Positions 7,707 to 16,868 of a stretch of 42,665 nucleotides of DNA are shown here, in pieces. The notes beneath the pieces are model-generated. The model did no database searches. It worked only from the letters and a program-made list of their open reading frames with translations, and was not told where the DNA came from. Numbering within the stretch: the first letter of the stretch is position 1; each line of letters starts with the position of its first letter. A program made the translations under genes and the position numbers. The stretch covers positions 1-42,665 of the forward strand of contig JAGWVU010000042.1 of the NCBI GenBank assembly GCA_018970725.1. Reading direction: 5' to 3'. This DNA is from Verrucomicrobiota bacterium (lineage in GTDB: Bacteria > Verrucomicrobiota > Verrucomicrobiia > Verrucomicrobiales > DEV007).

Positions 7707-9629
7707 TCACTTGACCACCTCGGGAAAGACCTCACCGAGAGGGTAAACCCAGGCCACGGGCCAGCCGCCGTAACGGATGGTGAAAACCGGTTCCCCCACC
7801 GGGCGTGGCTGGAGCAAGCGCACCGTCCGGTTGAGCAACACCCAATCCGAAGCCCTCCCTCCCTCCACCAGCCCCTCTTCGTTCAACTTGATCACCTGGC
7901 TCTCGATGTCCCCGAACCCGAGCAACCGGCCGTAGGCGAGGTGCAGTTTGGGCACCGTCACGCCCGACGCCCGGTGCTCCCGCATGAGGTGCGCCGCCAA
8001 AGCCACTTCCTCCCCCCAGCCGAGCCAGGGCGCCTTGGCATCGCCGAATTCCACTTCCTCGGTCACCGGGTAACGCATCACCGCCGGTCGGAAAGCCCCC
8101 GCGCAGGGCCAGTAACGCCCCAGGTCCAGCAGCGCCAGAAGCAGGCACCCCGACAGCAGCCCGTATTGCACCCGGGGCCGGAATGACTCGAGCCACCCGC
8201 TCCCCATCACCATCAAGCCCGTCACCAGGACCACGCCGCCGGGCGCCACGTAGCGGTGGCCCGGGGGATTCTTGGTGAGGACGAAGAAGAAGAGATAACC
8301 CAGCCCGCAAAGCAACAACCAGTTCGCCAGCCGCCGGTTCGGCCAGGAACCCCTCAAAAATGGCAGAATGACCAACCCCATCACCACCGAAGGCCACCAT
8401 TCCACCAGTTGCCAGGCGCAGGTCATGAAGTAACTCACCGTGTGGATCAACGGATTGGTCGTCTCGAAATTGAAGCTCCACCCGTTCAATGGCGTGGTCG
8501 TGACAAGGCCCGGGGCCACGTTGTGCGGAGCCATCCAACGGGGTGAAACAAGGTGCGGTGCCAGCAACCCGAGCAGCAGGACCGCCACCAGTCCAATCCG
8601 CGGCAACCGCGTCAGCAGCATCTCCCCCGCCCCGGCCCGCGCCCAGGACTGCAACGCCGCCACCCACCGCCGCAACCGGGGCCAGCCCGGCATCGACAAC
8701 AACGCCGCCAACACCCCCAAACTGAACAAAGCCTGCGCCCAGACCGGGCTCAACAGGGCCTTGATGAGCCCGAAATTCCGCAGCGGCATGGTCCAAACGA
8801 GCAACCCGCCAAAGCCGTCCGAAACCGCCTTGCCCCACTGACCACCGGGCGTCAGAACCCCGATCTCCAAAATGACCAGAATGACCGGCGCGACCAACCA
8901 GCAAAAAGCGAACGCATGGACCCGCGCCAGCTCCCGCCACCCGCCCTCCCGGGTGCACCAACCCAACGCCACCAACGCCACGATGAGAAACGGCAACGCC
9001 GTCACCTTCTCCGCAAAACCCAAGGCCGCCGCCAGAAACGCCCCCACCGCCCAAGCCCGGTCGCCGGTTTGGAAACTGCGCCAGCAGGCGATGACCGAGA
9101 CCAACGAAAAGGCGTTGCTCAGGGCGTCGTAATTCAGGATCTTGTTGGCGAAGTAGACCGAAGGCGTCAGAAAACCGAGACAGGCGATCATTTGCATCAC
9201 CCGGCGCCGGCGTTTCCGGTGCGGCAGCAGGCGGAAGGCGAACGCGAAAAGCCCCGCGCCGAGGCAGGCATGCGCAGCTTTCAGGAGCCGCAGGATCAGG
9301 TCGTCACTCCAGCCGGTCGCCCCCTGCAGGACCGCTCCGAGCGGTCGCAGGATGAGGTAACTGATCTTGAACCCGCCGAAGTTGACACTGGTCTCCGGAT
9401 ACCGCCCCAACAGATCAGCCCCGATCCCGCTCTCATCCACGGAGAGGAACTGCAAGGTCATCGCCTGCAGGGGAAGCATCGCCACCAACCCCAGAAAAAA
9501 AATCTCCGCGGTGGAACGGACGGAATCTCCGCGAGACCGCCAGACCAAGGTCCAAACCAGCGCCAGAGCGAGCCAGAGGAGCGGGTCGAACGTTCTCAGG
9601 AACCAGGGAAACATACGGAAATCGCTCAA
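7707..9629 (-). CDS. Multi-pass membrane protein, possible GT-C-type glycosyltransferase
   Basis: The 640-residue product has roughly a dozen hydrophobic helices spread over its first 500 residues, with an R/K-rich cytoplasmic loop (PHRKRRRR). It ends in a ~120-residue more polar domain. The acidic SVDESG motif in the first long loop after the second helix recalls the catalytic DE/DxD loop of GT-C enzymes of the ArnT/PMT type, which use polyprenyl-phosphate sugars. Beyond this topology I do not recognise a specific family, so glycosyl transfer is only a suggestion. It lies downstream of the YycJ-like gene, separated by an AT-rich dyad (9635-9664), and is probably transcribed on its own. Confidence 0.6.
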   Translation of the reverse strand: MSDFRMFPWFLRTFDPLLWLALALVWTLVWRSRGDSVRSTAEIFFLGLVAMLPLQAMTLQFLSVDESGIGADLLGRYPETSVNFGGFKISYLILRPLGAVLQGATGWSDDLILRLLKAAHACLGAGLFAFAFRLLPHRKRRRRVMQMIACLGFLTPSVYFANKILNYDALSNAFSLVSVIACWRSFQTGDRAWAVGAFLAAALGFAEKVTALPFLIVALVALGWCTREGGWRELARVHAFAFCWLVAPVILVILEIGVLTPGGQWGKAVSDGFGGLLVWTMPLRNFGLIKALLSPVWAQALFSLGVLAALLSMPGWPRLRRWVAALQSWARAGAGEMLLTRLPRIGLVAVLLLGLLAPHLVSPRWMAPHNVAPGLVTTTPLNGWSFNFETTNPLIHTVSYFMTCAWQLVEWWPSVVMGLVILPFLRGSWPNRRLANWLLLCGLGYLFFFVLTKNPPGHRYVAPGGVVLVTGLMVMGSGWLESFRPRVQYGLLSGCLLLALLDLGRYWPCAGAFRPAVMRYPVTEEVEFGDAKAPWLGWGEEVALAAHLMREHRASGVTVPKLHLAYGRLLGFGDIESQVIKLNEEGLVEGGRASDWVLLNRTVRLLQPRPVGEPVFTIRYGGWPVAWVYPLGEVFPEVVK

Positions 9630-9634
9630 CTAAT

Positions 9635-9664
9635 CTTATATTTCATAATTGTCAATAATATAAG
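9635..9664. promoter_or_regulatory. AT-rich dyad between the YycJ-like and membrane-protein genes
   Basis: A perfect 8-base inverted repeat, CTTATATT (9635-9642) and AATATAAG (9657-9664), brackets a 14-base spacer. On the minus strand the spacer reads ATTGACAATTATGA, with a TTGACA word inside. The island is strikingly AT-rich in a GC-rich window and lies 5 bases before the start at 9629. It could be an operator and promoter for the membrane protein; a terminator is less likely because no run of T follows a GC stem. Confidence 0.45.
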
Positions 9665-9692
9665 AATTGAGCCAGCCGACCGCCCGGTCCCG

Positions 9693-10622
9693 TCAAAAGT
9701 CGAAGAGCGAGGGCTGCCGCGCGTGCCAGACCGGTGACGGAGCCCAATCGATCCGCGGCTCCGGCGGTGCCGCGTGGTCCCGGGGATCCAGCGGTTCGGG
9801 CGCGAGGAAGAGATCCTCTTCCACCAAATCGTCCCCGGGCCTGCGGACCGGATAGAACGGCAGCGGTTCCGCCTGACCGGCACATTCGACGAAGACATCC
9901 GGGCGACCTGCCTGACGCAAGGCCTCTTTCACGGCGCGGATCGCAATCCCGGGTTGGTTGCAATCCCGGCTCAAATGCCCGAGGACGACGCGATGGAGAT
10001 TGTCCCGGGCAATGTCCACCACCAGAGAGGCGGCCTGCGCGTTGGACAGGTGCCCATGATCCCCGGAAATCCGTTGCTTGGTGGCCCAGGGGCGCTTGGT
10101 ATCGTTCTGCAACAGCAGATCGTCATAATTCGCCTCCACGAACACGCTGTCGACCCCGTTGAGGTGATGCCTTACCAGATTGGTCGGCTTGCCGATGTCA
10201 CTGACCAAACCAAACCGGGCCCCGTCCCGCCCCCGAAAGACAAAGCCGAGCGGTTCCACGGCATCGTGCGGGATGGAAAAGCTGCTCACCTCGATCCCGC
10301 CGATCTCGAAGCGATCCCCGTTTTCAAAGAGCTTCCAGTTCACCGAAGCACTGACCGATCCCGCGAGCACCGACTTGGTCCGGATCTCGCACCAGACCGG
10401 AATCGCACGCTTGCGCAGGAAAACATCCAGCCCGGCGGTGTGGTCCCCGTGTTCATGGGTGAGCACCACTCCGTCGAGCGACTCCGGATCCACCCCGCAA
10501 CTTTCCAACCGGCGGACCAACTGCCGGGCACTGAGACCGGCGTCGACCAGCAACGTGGTGGATCCGCAACGAACAACGGCGCAGTTTCCGGCGCTGCCAC
10601 TGGCAAGAATGCTGAATTCCAT
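9693..10622 (-). CDS. YycJ/WalJ-like MBL-fold nuclease with C-terminal clamp-type motif
   Basis: The 309-residue protein opens with the metallo-beta-lactamase core typical of YycJ/WalJ (FSILASGSAGNCAVV) and carries the metal motif HEHGDH at 56-61. Further conserved pieces are PHDAVEPLGF, VSDIGK, EANYD and a GHLS motif in HRVVLGHLSRDCN. YycJ proteins are 5' exonucleases connected to mismatch repair in Gram-positive bacteria. After the domain an extra ~60-residue proline-rich tail ends in QPSLFDF. This resembles the QxxLF peptide with which repair proteins dock on the DNA sliding clamp, and would fit a repair role. The gene is divergent from ilvB. Confidence 0.85.
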   Translation of the reverse strand: MEFSILASGSAGNCAVVRCGSTTLLVDAGLSARQLVRRLESCGVDPESLDGVVLTHEHGDHTAGLDVFLRKRAIPVWCEIRTKSVLAGSVSASVNWKLFENGDRFEIGGIEVSSFSIPHDAVEPLGFVFRGRDGARFGLVSDIGKPTNLVRHHLNGVDSVFVEANYDDLLLQNDTKRPWATKQRISGDHGHLSNAQAASLVVDIARDNLHRVVLGHLSRDCNQPGIAIRAVKEALRQAGRPDVFVECAGQAEPLPFYPVRRPGDDLVEEDLFLAPEPLDPRDHAAPPEPRIDWAPSPVWHARQPSLFDF

Positions 10623-10735
10623 GGTGACTCAGGAACGGGAGCCCTGACCGCCCCCCCAATTTGGAAAGATGAACCTGAAACCATTCTTAAACAAACCCCA
10701 TCAAGTGCAACCGCCTCGTGAAGAAATCGACCATT

Positions 10736-10758
10736 GCCGAAAAAACGGCGATTTTTTT
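10736..10758 (+). terminator. Short hairpin with T run in the ilvB leader
   Basis: GCCG (10736-10739) pairs with CGGC (10746-10749) across an A6 loop and is followed by GA and seven T. This has the outline of an intrinsic terminator, but the stem is only four base pairs. It lies within the 285-base gap (10623-10907) between the divergent YycJ-like and ilvB genes. That gap is unusually AT-rich and contains no recognisable leader peptide rich in branched-chain residues. It could be a weak attenuator for ilvBN. Confidence 0.3.
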
Positions 10759-10907
10759 CAGAGCAACCCCTCAATCGGATCAGATTTGACCAAAAAACAG
10801 CAAAGTTTGGATCGCAATTACAAAGAAAAGAGAAAACTTTGACCGAAATCCGCAATTTTCCGTTGCACAGGACTCCATTTGATCGTCTTTTTAGTCTCCT
10901 TCCTGCC

Positions 10908-12641
10908 ATGTTTACACAAAACCAACCCATTGATGGGGCTCAAGCGCTCATCCACACCCTCGATCAGTTGGGGATCGAATACATCTTCGGCTATTCCGGC
11001 GGTGCCGCGCTGCCGATTTTCGATGCCTTGGAGACGGTGAAATCCAAGATGAAGTTCATCCTGGTCCGCCATGAACAGGGAGCCACCCACATGGCGGACG
11101 GGTATGCCCGGGCGACCGGGAAGCCGGCCGTGGTGCTGGTGACGAGCGGGCCCGGCGCCGGAAACACCCTGACCGGGATCATGACCGCGCAGATGGATTC
11201 CGTGCCGATGATCATCCTGACCGGACAACAGGTGACTTGGATGCTGGGCAAGGACGCTTTCCAGGAGGCCGACATCTTCGGCATCACGATGCCCGTGGTG
11301 AAACACAATTACCTGGTGCGCAACACGAACGATCTCCCTCGGATCGCTCGCGAAGCCTACCACATCGCCACCACGGGACGGCCGGGGCCGGTCCTCATCG
11401 ATATCCCCAAGAACATCAGCCAAAGCGTGTTCACCGGCGATCTCGATGCCGAAATCGACCTCCCCGGTTACAGCATCGACGAAGACTTCGACATCGACGA
11501 CGCCGAAGTGCGGGCTGCCGCCGCCCTGATCAACGCGGCCGAGCGCCCCGTGATTCTGGCGGGACACGGCGTGATGATCTCCCGGGCCGAGCCCGAACTC
11601 ATGGAGATGGCGACCCGGCTCAATGCCCCGGTCACCTCCACCCTGCTCGGCAAGGGCGTTTTCCCCGAGACCCATGCGCTCTCGCTCGGGATGCTCGGGA
11701 TGCACGGCACCGCTTACGCCAACAAGGCGATGGTGGAGTGCGACCTGATCCTCAACGTGGGCTCGCGGTTCGACGACCGGATCATCGGCAAAGCGGAACG
11801 CTTCGGGCGCAACGCCAGGATCGTGCACCTCGACATCGATGCCTCTGAGTTCAACAAGATGATCCAGGTGGACGCCAAGATCAAAGGGGACGCCAAAATG
11901 GCGATGCGGGCCTTGATCCCGCACCTCCGGCGGCTTCCGTCCGATGCCTGGCTGGATCATCTGGAGGGTTACAAGCGCAAGTTCCCCTTGAGCTACAAGA
12001 AGCAGGGTGGCCTGCGGATGCAGCAGGTGATCGATGAACTCTACGAGGTGACCGAAGGCAAGGCCATCGTCACCACGGACGTGGGTCAGCACCAGATGTG
12101 GGCCGCGCAGTTCTACAAGAACGACGAACCATGGAAGTGGATCAGTTCGGGCGGCGCCGGCACGATGGGCTTCGGCTTCCCGGCCGCGATCGGTGCCCAA
12201 TGCGCCCACCCGGACGCGGTGGTGGTGGCCATCGTGGGCGACGGCGGTTACCAGATGACGATGTGTGAGCTGGCCACCGCGGTGATCAACAAGCTGCCGG
12301 TCATCATTCTGGTGCTGAACAATCACTACCTCGGCATGGTCCGCCAATGGCAGGAACTCTTCTTCGACAACCGCGAAAGCGGCGTGGACCTCATCGGAAA
12401 TCCCGATTTCGCCAAAATCGCCGAAGCCTACGGCGCGCTCGGTCTCACCGTGAAACGCCCGGCCGACGTGCGCAAGGTCTTGGAACGCGCCTTGGAAAAC
12501 CGCTCCGGGCCGACCGTGATCAATGCCGAATGCATCAAGACAGAAAACGTTTTCCCCATGATTCCGGCCGGGGCCGCCCTCGAGGACATGCTCACCGAAG
12601 CTCCCAAAGAGAAGATGGAAAAGCCTATCGGTTCCACGTGA
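10908..12641 (+). CDS. ilvB: Acetolactate synthase, large (catalytic) subunit
   Basis: The ATG at 10908 gives 577 residues, the usual length for the catalytic subunit; further upstream codons read as non-conserved leader. The N-terminus ([20 protein letters not shown], then [14 protein letters not shown]) is typical. The catalytic glutamate is E56 in [15 protein letters not shown], and the thiamine-diphosphate motif starts at GDGG (about 444) and ends in LVLNN. The enzyme condenses two pyruvates, or pyruvate and 2-oxobutyrate, in the first common step of valine, leucine and isoleucine synthesis, using ThDP, Mg and FAD. The regulatory subunit gene ilvN follows 45 bases later. No ilvC lies beside it. 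No Shine-Dalgarno motif is visible before the start. Confidence 0.96.
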   Translation: MFTQNQPIDGAQALIHTLDQLGIEYIFGYSGGAALPIFDALETVKSKMKFILVRHEQGATHMADGYARATGKPAVVLVTSGPGAGNTLTGIMTAQMDSVPMIILTGQQVTWMLGKDAFQEADIFGITMPVVKHNYLVRNTNDLPRIAREAYHIATTGRPGPVLIDIPKNISQSVFTGDLDAEIDLPGYSIDEDFDIDDAEVRAAAALINAAERPVILAGHGVMISRAEPELMEMATRLNAPVTSTLLGKGVFPETHALSLGMLGMHGTAYANKAMVECDLILNVGSRFDDRIIGKAERFGRNARIVHLDIDASEFNKMIQVDAKIKGDAKMAMRALIPHLRRLPSDAWLDHLEGYKRKFPLSYKKQGGLRMQQVIDELYEVTEGKAIVTTDVGQHQMWAAQFYKNDEPWKWISSGGAGTMGFGFPAAIGAQCAHPDAVVVAIVGDGGYQMTMCELATAVINKLPVIILVLNNHYLGMVRQWQELFFDNRESGVDLIGNPDFAKIAEAYGALGLTVKRPADVRKVLERALENRSGPTVINAECIKTENVFPMIPAGAALEDMLTEAPKEKMEKPIGST

Positions 12642-12686
12642 TCCTCCCGCTTCCACCCTCCGCAACCCGTATTCCCCAATTCCCTC

Positions 12687-13241
12687 ATGCCTTCTTCCAA
12701 CTCACGCGAGATCGTCACCACCGAGACGAAACTGCCGCCGCAGCCCGACATCATCGGCCTGCACACGCTCAGCGTTTACGTAAACAACCAGCCCGGCGTG
12801 CTCGCCCGGATCTCCCTGCTCTTCTCCCGGCGCGGCTACAACATCGATTCCCTTGTCGTCTCGCGCGGCCGGGACGAACGTTTCTCCCGGATGACCATCG
12901 GGGTCAGCGGTGATCCCAAGATTCTCGACCAAATCATCAAGCAGGTGAACAAACTGGTCGATGTCATCCATTGCTACGAACACACCGAGAGCGATTCCGT
13001 GGTCAAGGAAATGGTGCTCATCAAGCTCCTCACCGGGGCCGCGCGTCGCACCGAAGTCCTGCAAGTGATCGAACACTTCGGCGGCAAAACCGTGGACCTC
13101 ACGGAATCCTCGATGATCGTGATGATCACGGGCGACACCGAAAAAGTCGATGCCTCGATCCGCCTGCTCGCCGCCTACGAAATCATCGAGACCGTGCGAA
13201 CGGGCAAGGTGGTGATGGCTCGCGGGGAAGAAGCGACGTGA
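12687..13241 (+). CDS. ilvN: Acetolactate synthase, small (regulatory) subunit
   Basis: The 184-residue protein contains the ACT domain that binds valine, with the family pattern HTLSVYVNNQPGVLARISLL followed by FSRRGYNIDSLVV near residues 26-60. The longer C-terminal domain of IlvH/IlvN follows (KEMVLIKLLTGAARRTEVLQ, MIVMITGDTEKVDA). The length points to the full-size small subunit (~160-180 residues), not the ~95-residue IlvN of enterobacterial isozyme I. It activates the IlvB dimer and confers feedback inhibition. It forms an operon with ilvB. Confidence 0.95.
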   Translation: MPSSNSREIVTTETKLPPQPDIIGLHTLSVYVNNQPGVLARISLLFSRRGYNIDSLVVSRGRDERFSRMTIGVSGDPKILDQIIKQVNKLVDVIHCYEHTESDSVVKEMVLIKLLTGAARRTEVLQVIEHFGGKTVDLTESSMIVMITGDTEKVDASIRLLAAYEIIETVRTGKVVMARGEEAT

Positions 13242-13244
13242 TCG

Positions 13245-13265
13245 ACGCTTCCCTCACGGGACGTT
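13245..13265 (+). terminator. Possible weak terminator after ilvN
   Basis: Immediately behind the ilvN stop, ACG..CCC (13245-13253) can pair with GGG..CGT (13258-13263) and a T5 run follows. The stem is short and interrupted. The site overlaps the 3' end of the convergent lipoprotein gene, so it is a low-confidence call. Confidence 0.3.
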
Positions 13266-13631
13266 TTTGAGAATCTCGCGGAAAATGCGGCGGGCATAGC
13301 CTTCGTCCCCGGAGGCGCCCGCCTTGATGCGAACCTCCGTGATTCCTCCGGAAACGGGGATCAACCGGATGGCGACTCGGGTTCCGTAGGGATCAAAAGC
13401 GACCATCCGGGCTTTCACGGGATCGCTCACCTCGCGGACGGGAGCCAGTTGCAGGCGGACGCCCGCCTCGCGGACGGCATTGGCCGCCTCGTAAATGTCA
13501 CCGTGGACGTTGGCGGCCAGTTCCCCGTTCTCAAAGGTGGTCCCTTCCAAAGCCGGAAAAACCGGCATGGTGGCGCAACCTGCGGAAAGAAGAAGCACGG
13601 CGGCCCCGGCAATAGATCGAATGGCGTTCAT
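13254..13631 (-). CDS. Small DUF3568-like lipoprotein
   Basis: The 125-residue product has a lipoprotein signal: a hydrophobic stretch GAAVLLLSAGC with the acylated cysteine at position 19. The mature part resembles the DUF3568 type (a YEAANAVREAGVRL helix, then short strands ending in IKAGASGDEGYARRIFREIL), a family of small envelope lipoproteins of unknown role common in Verrucomicrobiota and other Gram-negatives. It is convergent with ilvN. No partner gene indicates function. Family membership is judged by eye from size and pattern. Confidence 0.75.
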   Translation of the reverse strand: MNAIRSIAGAAVLLLSAGCATMPVFPALEGTTFENGELAANVHGDIYEAANAVREAGVRLQLAPVREVSDPVKARMVAFDPYGTRVAIRLIPVSGGITEVRIKAGASGDEGYARRIFREILKNVP

Positions 13632-13676
13632 GGGTTGGATCCGGATCCGGCCACCTTCCCATCATTCCCTTTCCCG

Positions 13677-13997
13677 TCAATGAACCGGTTGCCCTTCCGG
13701 CAACATCTCGTAGGCGGTGACGATCAGGGTCCGGTTCTTCAGCTCGCCCTTGACCTTGAGTTTGGCGATTTTGCCTTCGGGCAGCACCTTGCTCATCAGG
13801 GACTCGGCAGCCCCCCGGAGGTCGAGGGCCAGTTTCTTGCCATCCGCCGTGGTCAGGACCACCCGGGGCCGACCGTCGATCACCCCGAGGCATTCGGCCT
13901 CCCCGGGAATCCACATTTCCTCGGCGGGAGAACGGGGAACCAAGGCGAGCAACGCGCAGCCCAGGACGAGAGGAAGAAGGGGAAACGATGATTTCAT
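13677..13997 (-). CDS. Small exported protein of unknown function
   Basis: The 106-residue product has a clear Sec signal peptide (MKSSFPLLPLVLGCALLAL, then VPRSPAE with cleavage near SPA-E) and an ~80-residue mature domain of predicted strands (ECLGVIDGRPRVVLTTADGK, KIAKLKVKGELKNRTLIVTA). The pattern suggests a small beta-barrel or OB-like fold, but I recognise no family. It lies 45 bases upstream of the DUF3568-like lipoprotein on the same strand, and the two may be cotranscribed. Confidence 0.65.
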   Translation of the reverse strand: MKSSFPLLPLVLGCALLALVPRSPAEEMWIPGEAECLGVIDGRPRVVLTTADGKKLALDLRGAAESLMSKVLPEGKIAKLKVKGELKNRTLIVTAYEMLPEGQPVH

Positions 13998-14085
13998 GGT
14001 GGCGTGGATTTCGACTGCTAGGGACGTTATCCCGGGACGAGTTATTCGCCAAGATCGCTGATGAAAGAAATCCCGCCCCGCCCGG

Positions 14086-15282
14086 TCAAAGGAGATGGCT
14101 CACGGCGCGCGCCACCAAGTCCCGACCGATCGCCAACGCGGCCGTCCCCCCCGCCTCCGGCACGAAACAGACGTGTTGCATGCGTCCCTGCCTCAAGATC
14201 CGCAAATCCTGCTCGAAGGTGCCGTCCGGTTTGAGGGCTCTCCCGAACAAGCCCGGGGGCGCGGGATCGAAGTGCCAAGCCTCCAGTTCCGGGAACAAGA
14301 GCCGGACCTCGTCCACCAAATTCCCGCCGCGACAGCGCCGCCAGCCTTCCCGGAGCACGGAGGGCCACCCGTCCCGCAGCATTGGCCCGAACCCGGGGAA
14401 CCTCATTCCGGAAGCCAAATCCCTCCAGGCACGCAACCATCCGGCGCGGATTTCACGGGAAACCGCCGGGGTCACGGCGGCACCGCACTCCACCCGTCCA
14501 TCCGTCGCTGGCACAAGGCGCACCGGGCCGAACAAGGCTCCGGGCCGGGGGACCCGGCAGATCACCCGGTTCACCCACCGACGCCCTTCGGCATCCAATT
14601 CTTGAAAAGAGGCCCTGAACGGCACCATCCACAGATCCGGGGCGGCCCCGGCCATCCGGGCCAATTCGTCCGCCTGCAAGCCCGCGCAGTTGAAGAGCAC
14701 CTTGCCCGCGTAAGGTCCCCCGCTGCTCTCCACGATCACTTCCCCGGATCGCTCTGCGAGGGAGCGCACCTCGGTTTCCCCGAAAAACTCTCCGCCCAAC
14801 CCGTGAATCCGTTGCGCCAAACGCGCGCAAACCGCCGCGTAATCGACAATCCCGGTCTCCGGCAGGAAAAGTCCCGAGGCCCCGGCCAGTTTGGGCATCT
14901 CCTCCCGCAGCCGCTCCGTGCCCCACCATTCCGACACCACTCCGGAGGCCCCGGCCCGGCGATGCCACTGCTGGAGCCATTCCTCCTCCTCCCCGCCGGC
15001 CACGATCAGACCGCCGCAACGCTCCCAGGGAATCCCCTCCTCCGAGCAGAACCGTTCCAGAGCCTGACGTCCCTCCCGGCCCAGGGCCGGATTGAGTTGG
15101 CCCGAACCATGCCCCCATTCCGCATGGATCAGCCCCGGCAACCGACCGCTCTGCGCCCGCGCGAGACGATCCTCCCGTTCCAAAACCGCCACTTTCAGAT
15201 GCGGCAGCGTGCGCAAAAGCTGAAACGCCGCGGAAAGACCGATCAATCCTCCCCCGATCACCAAGGCGTCAAAACGTTTCAC
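14086..15282 (-). CDS. FAD-dependent oxidoreductase, LhgO-like
   Basis: A GTG at 15282 gives 398 residues and places the dinucleotide motif at the very N-terminus as in the family (FDALVIGGGLIGLSAAFQLL, GxGxxG at 10-15). Far longer versions of the frame are open but not conserved-looking. The GLIHAEWGHGSGQLNPA segment corresponds to the HNSGVIHAG..PGS stretch of L-2-hydroxyglutarate oxidase LhgO and related DAO-fold enzymes, and LFNCAGLQADELA is the second FAD contact. The family oxidises 2-hydroxyacids such as L-2-hydroxyglutarate to the oxoacid. RLPGL replaces the usual HNSGV, so the substrate may differ. A GGAGG lies 12 bases before the GTG, which is far for a ribosome site. Confidence 0.78.
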   Translation of the reverse strand: MKRFDALVIGGGLIGLSAAFQLLRTLPHLKVAVLEREDRLARAQSGRLPGLIHAEWGHGSGQLNPALGREGRQALERFCSEEGIPWERCGGLIVAGGEEEEWLQQWHRRAGASGVVSEWWGTERLREEMPKLAGASGLFLPETGIVDYAAVCARLAQRIHGLGGEFFGETEVRSLAERSGEVIVESSGGPYAGKVLFNCAGLQADELARMAGAAPDLWMVPFRASFQELDAEGRRWVNRVICRVPRPGALFGPVRLVPATDGRVECGAAVTPAVSREIRAGWLRAWRDLASGMRFPGFGPMLRDGWPSVLREGWRRCRGGNLVDEVRLLFPELEAWHFDPAPPGLFGRALKPDGTFEQDLRILRQGRMQHVCFVPEAGGTAALAIGRDLVARAVSHLL

Positions 15283-15364
15283 CTCCCCCACTTTCCTCCG
15301 GCCCCTCCCGTTTCGCCAGCTTTCAAGCTCGCAACCGCCTGTTTCCCGGCGTCCCTTAAAGGTC

Positions 15365-15994
15365 TCAGCCCGGCTCGCTCCGCCGCTTTTTCTCCTCGTG
15401 ATACCGGCGCGTCGGCACCACCAACTGCTGGCCCACCTGCAGGACCAACGTCGGTTCCACCTCGTTGTAGCTCGCCAACTGGCCGGGCGTGGTGAAAAAC
15501 TTGTCCGCCACCGAAACCCAGGTGTCCCCCTGCTCCACGGTGTAATAATGCCAGGTCTCCTCCTGCCCGGATCCAACCGCCCCGGTCTCCACTGGCACCG
15601 GTTCCTTTGCCGATGGCGTTGGCAACTGCTCCGGCCCGGCAGCTCCCGGGACCTTCACCGTTTGGCCGGTCCGGATCCGGTTGGCATCCCCGATCCCGTT
15701 GCGCCGCGCCAGTTCCCCGGCATTCGTTCGATGCAACCGCGCGATGGAAAAGAGCGTCTCTCCCTCCCGGACGACATGCCGCCCTGTCCAGCCGTCCTCC
15801 ACCGCCTTGGTCTCCGTCTCCGGAGCCACAACCGGCTGTGGACGAGCCTGTTCGAGAACGGTCAGCCGGCGCTCCAACTCCGCGATTCGATCGAGCGCGG
15901 CTTGCAGCCCTTGACCGGCAGATTCCTCCTGCGCCCAAAGAACCGGAGCCCCCCCGAGAACCGCGGCAAAGATCATGGCATGGCAAAGGTTCAT
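15365..15994 (-). CDS. Exported protein with coiled coil and two LysM domains
   Basis: The ATG at 15994 gives 209 residues starting with a signal peptide (MNLCHAMIFAAVLGGAPVLW, cleavage near the following A-Q); a TTG at 16027 would only add an unlikely extension. A short coiled coil follows (LQAALDRIAELERRLTVLEQ). The first LysM domain is HVVREGETLFSIARLHRTN... up to TVKVPGA, and the second is HYYTVEQGDTWVSVADKFFT... up to QQLVVPTRR. LysM modules bind peptidoglycan, so this is probably a periplasmic cell-wall-bound protein. It has no catalytic domain. Confidence 0.85.
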   Translation of the reverse strand: MNLCHAMIFAAVLGGAPVLWAQEESAGQGLQAALDRIAELERRLTVLEQARPQPVVAPETETKAVEDGWTGRHVVREGETLFSIARLHRTNAGELARRNGIGDANRIRTGQTVKVPGAAGPEQLPTPSAKEPVPVETGAVGSGQEETWHYYTVEQGDTWVSVADKFFTTPGQLASYNEVEPTLVLQVGQQLVVPTRRYHEEKKRRSEPG

Positions 15995-16259
15995 GGCACC
16001 AAACCATAAGCTACTCCTTATCTCCAATCAATAGAAGTTTATAAAACATGACTCCCGTTTTCTTGAGTTTCTGCGCCTTCGCGTCTCGACCGCCCATTGA
16101 AAACCCGGAAAGTTGCAAAAATTAAAGAGAATCTTCCCCGACATGATGGAGGTTTTCAGCGAGCCCTGCGCACTCCCGGTTGACCTCCCCCCCGATCCGG
16201 GCCACTACTCTGGCGGAGGGTATCGCGTCCCTCTCCCCTTTCCCCCTCGTCCCGATCCC

Positions 16260-16868
16260 ATGCGCTTTCCTTTCTGGTTCCTCTTCCTCCTCGCCTTGGC
16301 AGATCTTCCGGCCCGGGCCGGTTACGTCCCCCGGGAAGGGGATATCCTCTTCCAAACGTCGCTTTCCTCGCAATCACTCGCCATCCAACTGGTCACCAAG
16401 AGCCCCTACACACATTGCGGCATCGTGCAAATCCACCAAGGCAGGCCGATGGTTCTCGAAGCCGTCGGCCCGGTCCGCCTTGAGCCGATGGAAGACTGGA
16501 TCGCCCGCGGCAAAGGCGGTGCCTTCTGGGCCAAGCGTCTCGTCAAGGCCGACGCCTTGTTGACGCCCAAGGCCGTGGCCGCGCTGCGCACCATCGGCCG
16601 CCGCTACATGGGACGCCCATACGATCACCTCTTTGAATGGTCGGACGGTGAGATCTACTGTTCCGAGTTGGTCTGGAAGGTCTATCATCAGGCACTCGGC
16701 GTGGAACTGGGGGCGTTGCAACCCTTTTCCAGCTTGGATCTCAGTTCCCCCGAAGCGATGCGGATCGCCAAGCAACGGTGGGGCGGCAAACCACCCGCGA
16801 ACCAGAAGTTGATCACGCCCGCAGCGATCGCCGCCAGCCCGCGCCTGACCCAGATCTTCAGTCGTTGA
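16260..16868 (+). CDS. YiiX/YebB-like NlpC/P60-type cysteine hydrolase, exported
   Basis: The ATG at 16260 gives 202 residues with a signal peptide (MRFPFWFLFLLALADLPARA). The mature protein starts with the typical GDILFQTS segment of permuted papain-like (YiiX) enzymes. The catalytic His is in YTHCGIV (H52) and the catalytic Cys in EIYCSELVW (C134), the reversed His-before-Cys order of this family. YiiX-like proteins are thought to cleave amide or ester bonds in cell-wall or lipid substrates. The 3' end overlaps the convergent HAD gene by 11 bases. It is divergent from the LysM gene, so the 265-base gap 15995-16259 probably holds both promoters; I see no strong consensus there. Confidence 0.82.
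   Translation: MRFPFWFLFLLALADLPARAGYVPREGDILFQTSLSSQSLAIQLVTKSPYTHCGIVQIHQGRPMVLEAVGPVRLEPMEDWIARGKGGAFWAKRLVKADALLTPKAVAALRTIGRRYMGRPYDHLFEWSDGEIYCSELVWKVYHQALGVELGALQPFSSLDLSSPEAMRIAKQRWGGKPPANQKLITPAAIAASPRLTQIFSR

Noticed and set aside
5697-8186. Very long open frame on the plus strand across the DUF58 and MoxR genes
   Set aside because: Pro/Arg/His-rich product antisense to clearly conserved proteins; an effect of high GC3. The same holds for long antisense frames at 10818-12665, 34635-37388 and 17463-18728.
10669-10835. Leader peptide for ilvBN attenuation
   Set aside because: A small frame opens at the ATG near 10670 but is not rich in Leu, Val or Ile codons and does not precede a clear alternative stem pair.
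15279-16007. Alternative gene with a good AAGGAG site overlapping the LysM gene
   Set aside because: The frame is Gly/Arg-rich and without recognisable domains, while the overlapping frame has two clear LysM domains.
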